A stretch of 64,000 bases of DNA, taken from Photorhabdus asymbiotica (GTDB taxonomy: Bacteria > Pseudomonadota > Gammaproteobacteria > Enterobacterales > Enterobacteriaceae). The stretch spans positions 248,001-312,000 of the forward strand of contig NZ_RBLJ01000002.1 of NCBI RefSeq assembly GCF_003634575.1, written 5' to 3'. The notes below the pieces were generated by a model. The model had not been told where the DNA came from. It saw only the letters and a list, made by a program, of their open reading frames with translations, and did no database searches. Below, piece after piece: positions 1 to 8,815 of this stretch (within the stretch, counting starts at the first letter, position 1; the number at the start of each line of letters is the position of its first letter). Made by a program: the position numbers and the translations under genes.

Positions 1-1286
1 CTGCCCAAACCAATTGTATCCAGCTTCGTCCGGGCAAGATTTTTATTCTGCAATCCCATCCGATAGAGGCGATGAATGACTGCTGGCAAGTGTTATCTGT
101 CACTCATCATGGACAACAGCCTATAGCGTCAAATGACGGTGGCAAAGGAACAACATTGACTAACGATGTCACCTTTATTCCAGGGCGACAGGAGTGGCGA
201 CCACCTTACCGCTACAAACCGCTGGCAGATGGCGATGAAGTCGCTACTGTCGTCGGGCCGGGAAGCGAAGAGATTTATGTTAACGAACACGGCGCGATAC
301 GCATCCATTTCCACTGGAACCGCTACGATGAAGCAGATGACCTTGCTTCCTGCTGGGTACGGGTCGCACAGGGCTGGAACGGCAGTGGTTACGGTTTTAT
401 GGCGATCCCCCGCGTCGGGCAAGAAGTGATAATCAGCTATCTTAACGGTGATATCGACCGGCCAATTGTGACAGGCTGCACCTACAACGGCATCAACCGC
501 CCTCCTCTTGATTTACCCGCAGAAAAAACCCGGACTACCTTTAAAACCCGCACTCACAGGGGCCAAGGATTTAATGAGCTGCGCTTTGATGACGCCAAGG
601 GAAGCGAGGAAGTGTTTATTCATGCCCAACGAGATATGAATACACGGGTTCTCTGGGATAAAACCACACAGGTAAGCCATGACCAGAAGACAGAAGTCGA
701 GCATAACCGTACCACTATTATAAAAAACGATGATGATGAGGCCGTGCAAGGTTTCCAGACGCTTGAAGTCAGCCAAAATCAAAATGTGACCATTAAAGGC
801 CAACAAGCCATTTCAATTGGTAAAAGCCATATACTGAACATCACCGACAACCAGCAAATTACCGTCGGTAAACATATTTCGCTGCACTCAGAAAGCGGGC
901 AAATCACCATTGGGAACGCCGGCGGGCAGATAGTCATTGACCCGATGGGGAATATCCGTATCGAGGGAGTCAGCATCACCATGACTGACCATATTACCGG
1001 AAGAAAATCCGCTGATGCGCTGTTTGACTACTCCGCCCGTTATACGCTGCTCAGTGAACAGAGCGGTAAACCACTGGCGCATACCCGCTATACCATTACC
1101 ACCGCTGGCGGTCAGACCCTTTCCGGTAAAACCGATGGGTTGGGCAGAACCGTGACGGTACAGAGTGAGGAGGAAGAAAATCTGCAACTGAGTTCACCAG
1201 AAGCCCCACCGAAACCGAAGCAAACCTTATGTCAGGCCAGTGATAACACACCGGTAGAGCATGTTATGGAATTTATGGAGATATAA
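1..1286 (+). CDS. vgrG: T6SS spike protein VgrG, 5' end outside window
   Basis: VgrG forms the trimeric spike at the tip of the type VI secretion tube and carries effectors out of the cell. The reading frame is open back to the first bases, so the ATG at 72 is internal and the gp27-like N-terminal part is missing here. Visible are the gp5-like OB fold (a GAIRIHFHW segment, then CWVRVAQ, GFMAIPRVGQEV and the conserved VTGCTYNG) and a repetitive beta-helix needle rich in V/I-T-V-G repeats. After the needle comes an extension of about 90 residues (SARYTLLSEQSGKPL onward) that looks like a transthyretin-type cargo-loading domain. The effector gene starts 2 bases after the stop, which fits an adaptor role for the tail. 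The family call is firm; the cargo role of the tail is inferred. Confidence 0.93.
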   Translation, partial: AQTNCIQLRPGKIFILQSHPIEAMNDCWQVLSVTHHGQQPIASNDGGKGTTLTNDVTFIPGRQEWRPPYRYKPLADGDEVATVVGPGSEEIYVNEHGAIRIHFHWNRYDEADDLASCWVRVAQGWNGSGYGFMAIPRVGQEVIISYLNGDIDRPIVTGCTYNGINRPPLDLPAEKTRTTFKTRTHRGQGFNELRFDDAKGSEEVFIHAQRDMNTRVLWDKTTQVSHDQKTEVEHNRTTIIKNDDDEAVQGFQTLEVSQNQNVTIKGQQAISIGKSHILNITDNQQITVGKHISLHSESGQITIGNAGGQIVIDPMGNIRIEGVSITMTDHITGRKSADALFDYSARYTLLSEQSGKPLAHTRYTITTAGGQTLSGKTDGLGRTVTVQSEEEENLQLSSPEAPPKPKQTLCQASDNTPVEHVMEFMEI

Positions 1287-1288
1287 GT

Positions 1289-2647
1289 ATGGCAATATCC
1301 AACAGCGGCAAGATGTGCCCGGCCGTGACCTCAATTAATTGCACGATGGAAATAGGGGTCTTTCCCGCCGATGAAGATCCCTGTTACCTGGCGAGAAAAG
1401 CTGAGTATGCTCTGCGTCTGCCGGCAATGATTATCACCAAGCTGGGAGCTATTCGCTTTCTTAATCAAGTCATTATGAGTGGGTTGATTAAGGTTGAAGA
1501 ACTTAAACATGACTTTCTGTGGCCCTATAAAGCGGAAGTGGTGTTTGCTATCAGAGGGAAGCAAGATGTTCCTCTGCCTATGCTGGCGACTAGTCTGGCC
1601 TCTAAACAGCGTTATGGCGATAACTTACCGCAGTCCAGTAACCCGTTTGCCCGGCCTTCTGCCGAAGACGCGGAAAAATTTGGGGTTGTCGGTATCCGTC
1701 GCCCCGATATTATTCTGGTTAAAAATGAAGCTCTACGTTGGCCGGGTAGAAATGCCACCTACTTCGACGGGTCTGTGCACCCTGATAATCTAAAGATGTT
1801 AATTGAGGTGAAATTTCCGGGGGATTCTCTCAGTAAAATGCAAGAAAAAGATTATATCCAGATTGCGACCGAAGATCGCTTTGGGGTAATGCGCGTCGAT
1901 GACAGCCGCACAGAAGAACAAAAACAGTATGATGAAGCATGGCGAAAACACTATCAACCCGGTTCCCAACACTATAAAAATCCCATACCACTGGCCCCGC
2001 TACCACCCAGTTCACAGCCTGACGATAACACTTTGCCCATCCCTCCCAAAGAGGGAGTACCGGGAACCATTCCACAACCCCTGACAAAAAATCCACCACT
2101 TCTCAGTACCTCCCGCTGGTCTTTTTTACCGAGCTATGAAGACTGGGTTATCCTCGGGCAAGAGGTGGCGGGTCTGGCCGAAAACGGATTGAATTATGTC
2201 CGCGACAGTACCCGGGAGCTCCTTGCCCAGTTTGGTACCTGGTTCAATCAAGCCGGCAAGTGGGTGTGTGAAGAGATTATTGATCCGGTCACTCATCAAG
2301 TCAGCTATGCGTTTTCCTGGGTTAATGAACAAACGGAGAAAATCGTGACCTGGACTGAGAATGAGATAAAAGCCCGGTGGCAAACCGTGCAACAGGGCTC
2401 AGATATCACCCTGGAAGAGCTAAAAAACATTAGCTGGATGCAAATATTAAAAGAGGTGGGTGAAGGCATGCTGGAAATGGTGGTGATTATTGCCGGCGTT
2501 GCCGTTGTTATCCTGGTCACCCTTGCCGTCGCTGCTGCGCTGATTGCACTGGTGGAAATTTTAGCTGCCGCCGCCGCTGTAAGCGCCGCAGCATTAGCCG
2601 CTGTCCTGACAATATTAGCGAGTGTGACATTCGCTACTGCCTCATAA
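1289..2647 (+). CDS. T6SS effector candidate with VRR-NUC nuclease domain and C-terminal membrane segment
   Basis: This 452-residue protein is probably the toxic cargo of the preceding VgrG. Residues 135-195 look like a VRR-NUC (PD-(D/E)xK) nuclease: RRPD with D140, IEVKFPGD with E173 and K175, and Q185 in MQEKDY. A Pro-rich linker follows at about 233-272, then Trp-rich amphipathic helices (280-390). One long hydrophobic stretch at about 396-446 could span the membrane once or twice. VRR-NUC effectors of the TseV type attack DNA in target cells and are neutralised by DUF3396/TsiV-type immunity proteins, which is the type of gene that follows here in five copies. The nuclease sits before the hydrophobic segment; the usual order in toxins is translocation part first. 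The start ATG at 1289 is 2 bases after vgrG, so translation is probably coupled. Toxicity itself is inferred. Confidence 0.75.
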   Translation: MAISNSGKMCPAVTSINCTMEIGVFPADEDPCYLARKAEYALRLPAMIITKLGAIRFLNQVIMSGLIKVEELKHDFLWPYKAEVVFAIRGKQDVPLPMLATSLASKQRYGDNLPQSSNPFARPSAEDAEKFGVVGIRRPDIILVKNEALRWPGRNATYFDGSVHPDNLKMLIEVKFPGDSLSKMQEKDYIQIATEDRFGVMRVDDSRTEEQKQYDEAWRKHYQPGSQHYKNPIPLAPLPPSSQPDDNTLPIPPKEGVPGTIPQPLTKNPPLLSTSRWSFLPSYEDWVILGQEVAGLAENGLNYVRDSTRELLAQFGTWFNQAGKWVCEEIIDPVTHQVSYAFSWVNEQTEKIVTWTENEIKARWQTVQQGSDITLEELKNISWMQILKEVGEGMLEMVVIIAGVAVVILVTLAVAAALIALVEILAAAAAVSAAALAAVLTILASVTFATAS

Positions 2648-2661
2648 TTAACGGAGAGAAT

Positions 2662-3807
2662 ATGGATACTTCAGATTACTTTGCCCAGTTAAAATCACAA
2701 CTGACTTCTTTTCTTTTTATCAATGCCGATGAACTGACTGTTTCCCGCCTGGGTCTCTCGATTACCCTGTTTTTTAAACAAGGCTATACCCAGGAGAAAA
2801 AACAACGCATTCTGGCCTGCTACCGGCGCTTTCGGGAGGAATTCGGTACCCACCTGCGTTTTCACCGTCATGAATTTAAAGGGTTAAGAAAATATTCACC
2901 AGAAAATATTGCTAAAGTTGAAGAGGGCATTCTTAATCAGAAAAAAAATCAGCCCTCTAGCTGGGTAGTCAGTGATGCTAAAAATATCTATGAAGCCCCT
3001 CACTATCTAATGCATTACCTGGATTCTCGAGAAATCGATGGTGACGATGATAGCTCTTACCTCAGTTTGGTATTGCCCTGGGATTATCTGAAAGCACAAG
3101 AGGGCATGACTCGCTTTATGGCCTGGCTGGAATTTCTGTGTGAACAGCTCGAACCCGACAGTGGGGACTGTGGTTACTGCCTGGTCTTACCCAATGATTA
3201 CCATGACTACTTTCCCTTGGAGTACCAGTTAGCGCAACGTTACCCTTCCCTGCAAGTCAATTCCACAGTGCATACCGCTGTATTGCAGTATGAACACTCC
3301 ATCCGTGGCATTAACTGGATCACCTTACTGTCCAAACGCTTTGTAAACCGACTGGGTGGAGAAGTCTGGATACGTAAAACGCTGGCACGTTACACGGATG
3401 TGATGATTAGTCCCTACTCCAATGGCCTGATGATCCGCGCTGGTCAATACCCGGACTTAACGCCTCTGCCGGGCAGTGTCCCGGAGAGTTATTTTGCCAT
3501 TAACCAGCTGATACGTCCGATACGGGTGATACCTCGTGAAGGCCATTCATTGCACTTCTATGGTGAAGGTCATTTTAATTCAACTTCCACCCTAGCCTGG
3601 TATGCCCGTTATGACCGCGGACCTCTACATGTCACTCCGCTGAGAGGTGGTCATCCTGCATTGGTCAGCGGGATTTGGCAAACCGATAGCCTGCCAGGTC
3701 AGCAGTATTTCTTTACTCAGGGTGTGATGGCTTTTGATATTGAAGGCGCAGAGTCAGGGACAACGATATGGCACCTGATACGGGAAACGGCAAATATGTG
3801 GGAATAA
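2662..3807 (+). CDS. T6SS immunity protein, DUF3396/TsiV family, array copy 1
   Basis: This 381-residue protein lacks a signal peptide and membrane segment and so should stay in the cytoplasm, where a nuclease effector would act on kin. It resembles the DUF3396 (TsiV-type) immunity family that accompanies VRR-NUC effectors. It is the first of five tandem homologues and the only one starting MDTSDYF; the others begin with a double Met. An ACGGAGAG ribosome-binding site precedes the ATG. From base 3301 to the stop the DNA is almost identical to the other four copies, while the first two thirds carry copy-specific changes (here NIYEAPHYLMHY and SREIDGDDDS). Immunity function is inferred from family and context. 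Confidence 0.8.
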   Translation: MDTSDYFAQLKSQLTSFLFINADELTVSRLGLSITLFFKQGYTQEKKQRILACYRRFREEFGTHLRFHRHEFKGLRKYSPENIAKVEEGILNQKKNQPSSWVVSDAKNIYEAPHYLMHYLDSREIDGDDDSSYLSLVLPWDYLKAQEGMTRFMAWLEFLCEQLEPDSGDCGYCLVLPNDYHDYFPLEYQLAQRYPSLQVNSTVHTAVLQYEHSIRGINWITLLSKRFVNRLGGEVWIRKTLARYTDVMISPYSNGLMIRAGQYPDLTPLPGSVPESYFAINQLIRPIRVIPREGHSLHFYGEGHFNSTSTLAWYARYDRGPLHVTPLRGGHPALVSGIWQTDSLPGQQYFFTQGVMAFDIEGAESGTTIWHLIRETANMWE

Positions 3808-3841
3808 CAGATTATCCACCACCTCATAATTCACGGAAAAA

Positions 3842-4990
3842 ATGATGGAAACTTCAGATTACTTTGCCCAGTTGAGATCACAACTGACTTCTTTTCTTTT
3901 TATCAATGCCGATGAACTGACTGTTTCTCGTCTGGGCCTCTCGATTACTCTGTTTTTTAAACAGGGTTACACCCTAGAGAAAAAGCAACGCATTCTGGCC
4001 TGTTATCACCGTTTTCGCGAAGAGTTTGGTACCCACCTGCGTTTTCATCGTCATTCACTGAAGGGATTAAAAAAATATTCACCGGAAAATATTGCCAAAG
4101 TAGAAGAAGGTATTCTTAATCAGAAAAAAAACCAGCCCTCTAGTTGGGTAGTCAGTGACGCCAAAAATCTCTATGAAGCCCCTCGCTATCTGATGCGTTA
4201 TCTGGATTCCGATGAAGCTGATGGTGACGATGGTAGCTCTTACCTAAGCCTGACACTTCCTTGGGATTATCTAAAAGGGCAAGAGGGCATGACCCAGTTT
4301 ATGGCCTGGCTGGACTTTCTGTGTGAACAACTCGAACCGGACAGTGGGGACTGTGGCTACAGCCTAGTCATCCCCAGAGATTACCATGACTACTTTCCCT
4401 TAGAGTACCAGCTAGCGCAACGTTATCCCTCCCTGCAAGTCAATTCTGCGGTTCATACTGCGGTATTACAGTATGGGCATTCTATCCGTGGCATTAACTG
4501 GATCACCTTACTGTCCAAACGCTTTGTAAACCGACTGGGTGGAGAAGTCTGGATACGTAAAACGCTGGCACGTTACACGGATGTGATGATTAGTCCCTAC
4601 TCCAATGGCCTGATGATCCGCGCTGGTCAATACCCGGACTTAACGCCTCTGCCGGGCAGTGTCCCGGAGAGTTATTTTGCCATTAACCAGCTGATACGTC
4701 CGATACGGGTGATACCTCGTGAAGGCCATTCATTGCACTTCTATGGTGAAGGTCATTTTAATTCAACTTCCACCCTAGCCTGGTATGCCCGTTATGACCG
4801 CGGACCTCTACATGTCACTCCGCTGAGAGGTGGTCATCCTGCATTGGTCAGCGGGATTTGGCAAACCGATAGCCTGCCCGGTCAGCAGTATTTCTTTACT
4901 CAGGGTGTGATGGCTTTTGATATTGAAGGCGCAGAGTCAGGGACAACGATATGGCACCTGATACGGGAAACGGCAAATATGTGGGAATAA
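3842..4990 (+). CDS. T6SS immunity protein, DUF3396/TsiV family, array copy 2
   Basis: Second array member, 382 residues. It begins MMETSDYF; the second Met aligns with the start of copy 1 and may be the original start. Copy-specific residues cluster before residue about 213: SLKGLKKYSPEN, NLYEAPRYLMRY, SDEADGDDGS, VIPRDYHDY and QYGHSIRG. The rest matches the other copies almost base for base. The 34-base spacer before it (CAGATTATCCACCACC and onward) recurs before copies 3, 4 and 5, so the repeat unit includes spacer plus gene. The role is probably to bind and neutralise a T6SS effector in the cytoplasm. The sequence does not show which effector each copy recognises. Confidence 0.8.
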   Translation: MMETSDYFAQLRSQLTSFLFINADELTVSRLGLSITLFFKQGYTLEKKQRILACYHRFREEFGTHLRFHRHSLKGLKKYSPENIAKVEEGILNQKKNQPSSWVVSDAKNLYEAPRYLMRYLDSDEADGDDGSSYLSLTLPWDYLKGQEGMTQFMAWLDFLCEQLEPDSGDCGYSLVIPRDYHDYFPLEYQLAQRYPSLQVNSAVHTAVLQYGHSIRGINWITLLSKRFVNRLGGEVWIRKTLARYTDVMISPYSNGLMIRAGQYPDLTPLPGSVPESYFAINQLIRPIRVIPREGHSLHFYGEGHFNSTSTLAWYARYDRGPLHVTPLRGGHPALVSGIWQTDSLPGQQYFFTQGVMAFDIEGAESGTTIWHLIRETANMWE

Positions 4991-5024
4991 CAGATTATCC
5001 ACCACCTCATAATTCACGGAAAAA

Positions 5025-6173
5025 ATGATGGAAACTTCAGATTACTTTGCCCAGTTGAGATCACAACTGACCTCTTTTCTTTTTATCAATGCCGATGGGC
5101 TGACTGTTTCTCGCCTGGGTATCTCGATTACCCTGTTTTTTAAACAGGGTTACACTCAGGAGAAAAAACAGCGCATTCTGGCTTGTTACCGGCGCTTTCG
5201 CGAAGAGTTTGGCACTCACCTGCGTTTTCACCGGCATGCACTAAAAGGATTAAAAAAATATTCACCGGAAAATATTGCTAAAGTTGAAGAGGGCATACTA
5301 AATCAGAAAAAAAATCAGCCCTCTACTTGGGATATTAGTGACGCTAAAAATATCTATGAAGCCCCTCGCTATCTGATGCATTACCTAGATTCCGATGAGG
5401 ATGATGGTGACGACAGTAGCTCTTACCTCAGTTTGGTATTACCTTGGGATTATCTGAAAGAACAAGAAGGCATGACCCGATTTACGGCCTGGCTGGATTT
5501 TCTGTGTGACCAACTCGAACCGGACAGTGGAGATTGTGGCTACTGTCTGGTATTACCTAACGACTTCTATGACTATTTTCCCTTAGAGTACCAGTTAGCG
5601 CAACGTTACCCCTCTCTGCAAGTCAATTCTGCGGTTCATACTGCGGTATTACAGTATGAACACTCCATCCGTGGCATTAACTGGATCACCTTACTGTCCA
5701 AACGCTTTGTAAACCGACTGGGTGGAGAAGTCTGGATACGTAAAACGCTGGCACGTTACACGGATGTGATGATTAGTCCCTACTCCAATGGCCTGATGAT
5801 CCGCGCTGGTCAATACCCGGACTTAACGCCTCTGCCGGGCAGTGTCCCGGAGAGTTATTTTGCCATTAACCAGCTGATACGTCCGATACGGGTGATACCT
5901 CGTGAAGGCCATTCATTGCACTTCTATGGTGAAGGTCATTTTAATTCAACTTCCACCCTAGCCTGGTATGCCCGTTATGACCGCGGACCGCTACATGTCA
6001 CTCCGCTGAGAGGTGGTCATCCTGCATTGGTCAGCGGGATTTGGCAAACCGATAGCCTGCCAGGTCAGCAGTATTTCTTTACTCAGGGTGTGATGGCTTT
6101 TGATATTGAAGGCGCAGAGTCAGGGACAACGATATGGCACCTGATACGGGAAACGGCAAATATGTGGGAATAA
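5025..6173 (+). CDS. T6SS immunity protein, DUF3396/TsiV family, array copy 3
   Basis: Third array member, 382 residues, starting exactly 1183 bases after copy 2. It differs from its neighbours at scattered N-terminal positions (ADGLTVSRLGIS, HALKGLKK, TWDISDAKN, SDEDDGDDSS, PNDFYDYF) and agrees with them from SIRGINW to the stop, apart from single silent changes such as CCG for CCT near 5990. No catalytic motif is visible, as expected of an inhibitor. Spacer, ribosome-binding site (ACGGA) and double ATG are the same as in copies 2, 4 and 5, so all five are probably read as one transcript with the effector. Confidence 0.8.
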   Translation: MMETSDYFAQLRSQLTSFLFINADGLTVSRLGISITLFFKQGYTQEKKQRILACYRRFREEFGTHLRFHRHALKGLKKYSPENIAKVEEGILNQKKNQPSTWDISDAKNIYEAPRYLMHYLDSDEDDGDDSSSYLSLVLPWDYLKEQEGMTRFTAWLDFLCDQLEPDSGDCGYCLVLPNDFYDYFPLEYQLAQRYPSLQVNSAVHTAVLQYEHSIRGINWITLLSKRFVNRLGGEVWIRKTLARYTDVMISPYSNGLMIRAGQYPDLTPLPGSVPESYFAINQLIRPIRVIPREGHSLHFYGEGHFNSTSTLAWYARYDRGPLHVTPLRGGHPALVSGIWQTDSLPGQQYFFTQGVMAFDIEGAESGTTIWHLIRETANMWE

Positions 6174-6207
6174 CAGATTATCCACCACCTCATAATTCAC
6201 GGAAAAA

Positions 6208-7356
6208 ATGATGGAAACTTCAGATTACTTTGCCCAGTTGAGATCACAACTGACTTCTTTTCTTTTTATCAATGCCGATGAACTGACTGTTTCTCGCCTG
6301 GGTCTCTCGATTACCCTGTTTTTTAAACAGGGCTACACTCAAGAGAAAAAACAGCGCATTCTGGCTTGTTACCGGCGCTTTCGGGAGGAATTCGGTACCC
6401 ACCTGCGTTTTCACCGTCATGAATTTAAAGGGTTAAGAAAATATTCCCCGGAAAATATTGCCAAAGTGGAAGAGGGTATTCTTAATCAGAAAAAAAACCA
6501 GTTTTCTGGTTGGGTGGTCAGTGATGCTAAAAATGAAGATGAGGCACCTCATTATCTGATGCGTTACTTGGATTCCCGGGAAATAAGTGGTGATAACGGC
6601 AGTTCTTACCTAAGCCTGACACTTCCTTGGAATTATCTGAAAGCACAAGACGGCATGACCCGATTTATGGCCTGGCTGGACTTTCTGTGTGACCAACTTG
6701 AACCGGACAGTGGGGACTGTGGTTATTGTCTGGTCTTACCCAACGACTTCTATGACTACTTTCCTTTAGAGTACCAACTGGCACAACGTTACCCTTCCCT
6801 GCAAGTGAACTCCGCAGTGCACACTGCTAAATTACAGTATGAACACTCCATCCGTGGCATTAACTGGATCACCTTACTGTCCAAACGATTTGTAAACCGA
6901 CTGGGTGGAGAAGTCTGGATACGTAAAACGCTGGCACGTTACACGGATGTGATGATTAGTCCCTACTCCAATGGCCTGATGATCCGCGCTGGTCAATACC
7001 CGGACTTAACGCCTCTGCCGGGCAGTGTCCCGGAGAGTTATTTTGCCATTAACCAGCTGATACGTCCGATACGGGTGATACCTCGTGAAGGCCATTCATT
7101 GCACTTCTATGGTGAAGGTCATTTTAATTCAACTTCCACCCTAGCCTGGTATGCCCGTTATGACCGCGGACCTCTACATGTCACTCCGCTGAGAGGTGGT
7201 CATCCTGCATTGGTCAGCGGGATTTGGCAAACCGATAGCCTGCCCGGTCAGCAGTACTTCTTTGCTCAGGGTGTGATGGCTTTTGATGTTCAAGGTGCAA
7301 AACCGGGCACAACCGTATGGCATCTGGTACGGGAAGCGGCAAATATGTGGGAATAA
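6208..7356 (+). CDS. T6SS immunity protein, DUF3396/TsiV family, array copy 4
   Basis: Fourth array member, 382 residues. The N-terminal variable part resembles copy 1 (HEFKGLRKYS, SREISGDNGS) and also copy 5 (QFSGWVVSDAKNEDEAP, TAKLQYEHS), so it is a mosaic of its neighbours. It is the only copy whose extreme C-terminus departs clearly from the common sequence (FFAQGVMAFDVQGAKPGTTVWHLVREAAN), with matching base changes at about 7250-7345. This tract has escaped the homogenisation that covers the rest of the 3' half. Function is inferred from family and context. Confidence 0.8.
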   Translation: MMETSDYFAQLRSQLTSFLFINADELTVSRLGLSITLFFKQGYTQEKKQRILACYRRFREEFGTHLRFHRHEFKGLRKYSPENIAKVEEGILNQKKNQFSGWVVSDAKNEDEAPHYLMRYLDSREISGDNGSSYLSLTLPWNYLKAQDGMTRFMAWLDFLCDQLEPDSGDCGYCLVLPNDFYDYFPLEYQLAQRYPSLQVNSAVHTAKLQYEHSIRGINWITLLSKRFVNRLGGEVWIRKTLARYTDVMISPYSNGLMIRAGQYPDLTPLPGSVPESYFAINQLIRPIRVIPREGHSLHFYGEGHFNSTSTLAWYARYDRGPLHVTPLRGGHPALVSGIWQTDSLPGQQYFFAQGVMAFDVQGAKPGTTVWHLVREAANMWE

Positions 7357-7390
7357 CAGATTATCCACCACCTCATAATTCACGGAAAAA

Positions 7391-8539
7391 ATGATGGAAA
7401 CTTCAGATTACTTTGCTCAGTTGAAATCACAACTGACCGCGTTTACCTTCCTCAATGGCGATGGGCTGACCGTTTCTCGTCTTGGGATTTCTATCACCCT
7501 GTTTTTTAAACAGGGTTACACCCAGGAGAAAAAGCAACGCATTCTGGCCTGCTACCGCCGCTTTCGCGAAGAGTTTGGTACCTACCTGCGTTTTCACCGT
7601 CATGAGCTGGAAGGGCTAAAAAAATATTCACCAGAAAATATTGCTAAAGTGGAAGAAGGCATTCTTAATCAGAAAAAAAACCAGTTTTCTGGTTGGGTGG
7701 TCAGTGATGCCAAAAATGAAGATGAGGCACCTCGTTATCTGATGCGTTATCTGGATTCCAGAGAAATAGATGGTGACGATGATAGCTCTTACCTAAGTCT
7801 CACACTGCCTTGGGATTATTTGAAAGAACAGGATGGTATGACCCGCTTTATGGCCTGGCTGGACTTTCTATGTGACCAACTCGAACCGGACAGTGGGGAC
7901 TGTGGCTACAGTCTGGTCTTACCCAACGACTTCTATGGCTACTTTCCCTTAGAGTATCAACTGGCGCAACGTTACCCTTCCTTACAAGTGAACTCCGCAG
8001 TGTTCACAGCTAAATTACAGTATGAACACTCCATCCGTGGCATTAACTGGATCACCTTACTGTCCAAACGCTTTGTAAACCGACTGGGTGGAGAAGTCTG
8101 GATACGTAAAACGCTGGCACGTTACACGGATGTGATGATTAGTCCCTACTCCAATGGCCTGATGATCCGCGCTGGTCAATACCCGGACTTAACGCCTCTG
8201 CCGGGCAGTGTCCCGGAGAGTTATTTTGCCATTAACCAGCTGATACGTCCGATACGGGTGATACCTCGTGAAGGCCATTCATTGCACTTCTATGGTGAAG
8301 GTCATTTTAATTCAACTTCCACCCTAGCCTGGTATGCCCGTTATGACCGCGGACCTCTACATGTCACTCCGCTGAGAGGTGGTCATCCTGCATTGGTCAG
8401 CGGGATTTGGCAAACCGATAGCCTGCCAGGTCAGCAGTATTTCTTTGCTCAGGGTGTGATGGCTTTTGATATTGAAGGCGCAGAGTCAGGGACAACAATA
8501 TGGCACCTGATACGGGAAACGGAAAATATAATGGAGTAA
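7391..8539 (+). CDS. T6SS immunity protein, DUF3396/TsiV family, array copy 5
   Basis: Last array member, 382 residues, followed 3 bases later by the PAAR gene. It has the most divergent N-terminus (QLTAFTFLNGDGL, TYLRFHRHELEGL, FYGYF, NSAVFTAKLQ) and ends ETENIME where most copies end ETANMWE. That ending may mark the border of the duplicated unit: the other copies carry GTGGGAATAACAG at the stop, here it is ATGGAGTAAACG. The central and 3' parts are the common sequence. Cytoplasmic immunity to a T6SS nuclease is the likely role. Confidence 0.8.
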   Translation: MMETSDYFAQLKSQLTAFTFLNGDGLTVSRLGISITLFFKQGYTQEKKQRILACYRRFREEFGTYLRFHRHELEGLKKYSPENIAKVEEGILNQKKNQFSGWVVSDAKNEDEAPRYLMRYLDSREIDGDDDSSYLSLTLPWDYLKEQDGMTRFMAWLDFLCDQLEPDSGDCGYSLVLPNDFYGYFPLEYQLAQRYPSLQVNSAVFTAKLQYEHSIRGINWITLLSKRFVNRLGGEVWIRKTLARYTDVMISPYSNGLMIRAGQYPDLTPLPGSVPESYFAINQLIRPIRVIPREGHSLHFYGEGHFNSTSTLAWYARYDRGPLHVTPLRGGHPALVSGIWQTDSLPGQQYFFAQGVMAFDIEGAESGTTIWHLIRETENIME

Positions 8540-8542
8540 ACG

Positions 8543-8815
8543 ATGCGAAGTGTAGTGGAAGGAAAGAAAATTATACTTAAAGGTGATACCACCACAACCG
8601 GAGGCGATGTTTTAAATGGCTCCGGCTTGGTAAACCAACAACGATCGGTTGCCTGTAAAGGCGATCCGGTGTTTTGCCCTGCCTGCAAACAAACAGGTGC
8701 TATTGCAGAAGGCTCCCATTTGTTCAATATACAGGGAATACCTGTTGCACTGGAGGGGCACATTGTTAATTGTGGTTGCTCAACTGGAGCCTGTAGATTA
8801 AAGGTACGGCCATAA
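8543..8815 (+). CDS. PAAR-domain T6SS tip protein
   Basis: This 90-residue protein matches a stand-alone PAAR domain, the small cone that sharpens the VgrG spike and binds zinc with His and Cys residues. Typical features are GDTTTTGGDVLNGSG at residues 14-28, two Cys in FCPACKQ, and the closing VALEGHIVNCGCST. It has no toxin extension, so it is structural and not itself an effector. It starts 3 bases after immunity copy 5 and closes the vgrG-effector-immunity cassette; PAAR genes more often sit beside vgrG, so the array has probably grown between them. Confidence 0.9.
   Translation: MRSVVEGKKIILKGDTTTTGGDVLNGSGLVNQQRSVACKGDPVFCPACKQTGAIAEGSHLFNIQGIPVALEGHIVNCGCSTGACRLKVRP

Larger units (their letters stand above)
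2662..8539 (+). repeat. Five-copy tandem gene array, 1183-bp period
   Basis: Copies 2 to 5 start at 3842, 5025, 6208 and 7391, exactly 1183 bases apart; copy 1 starts 1180 bases before copy 2. Each unit is one immunity-type gene plus a conserved spacer of about 34 bases. About 507 bases at the 3' end of each gene (for example 3301-3807 and 4484-4990) are nearly identical between units, while the first 640 bases carry many differences. This fits repeated unequal crossing-over or gene conversion acting mainly on the 3' part. Confidence 0.95.

Noticed and set aside
2662-8539. Diversity-generating retroelement behind the variable halves of the immunity array
   Set aside because: No reverse transcriptase or template repeat is present, and the changes are not confined to adenine positions.
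2662-8539. Array as an assembly artefact
   Set aside because: The copies differ at many positions spread over their 5' halves, and the spacing is constant; a duplicated contig would give identical copies. Long reads would settle copy number.
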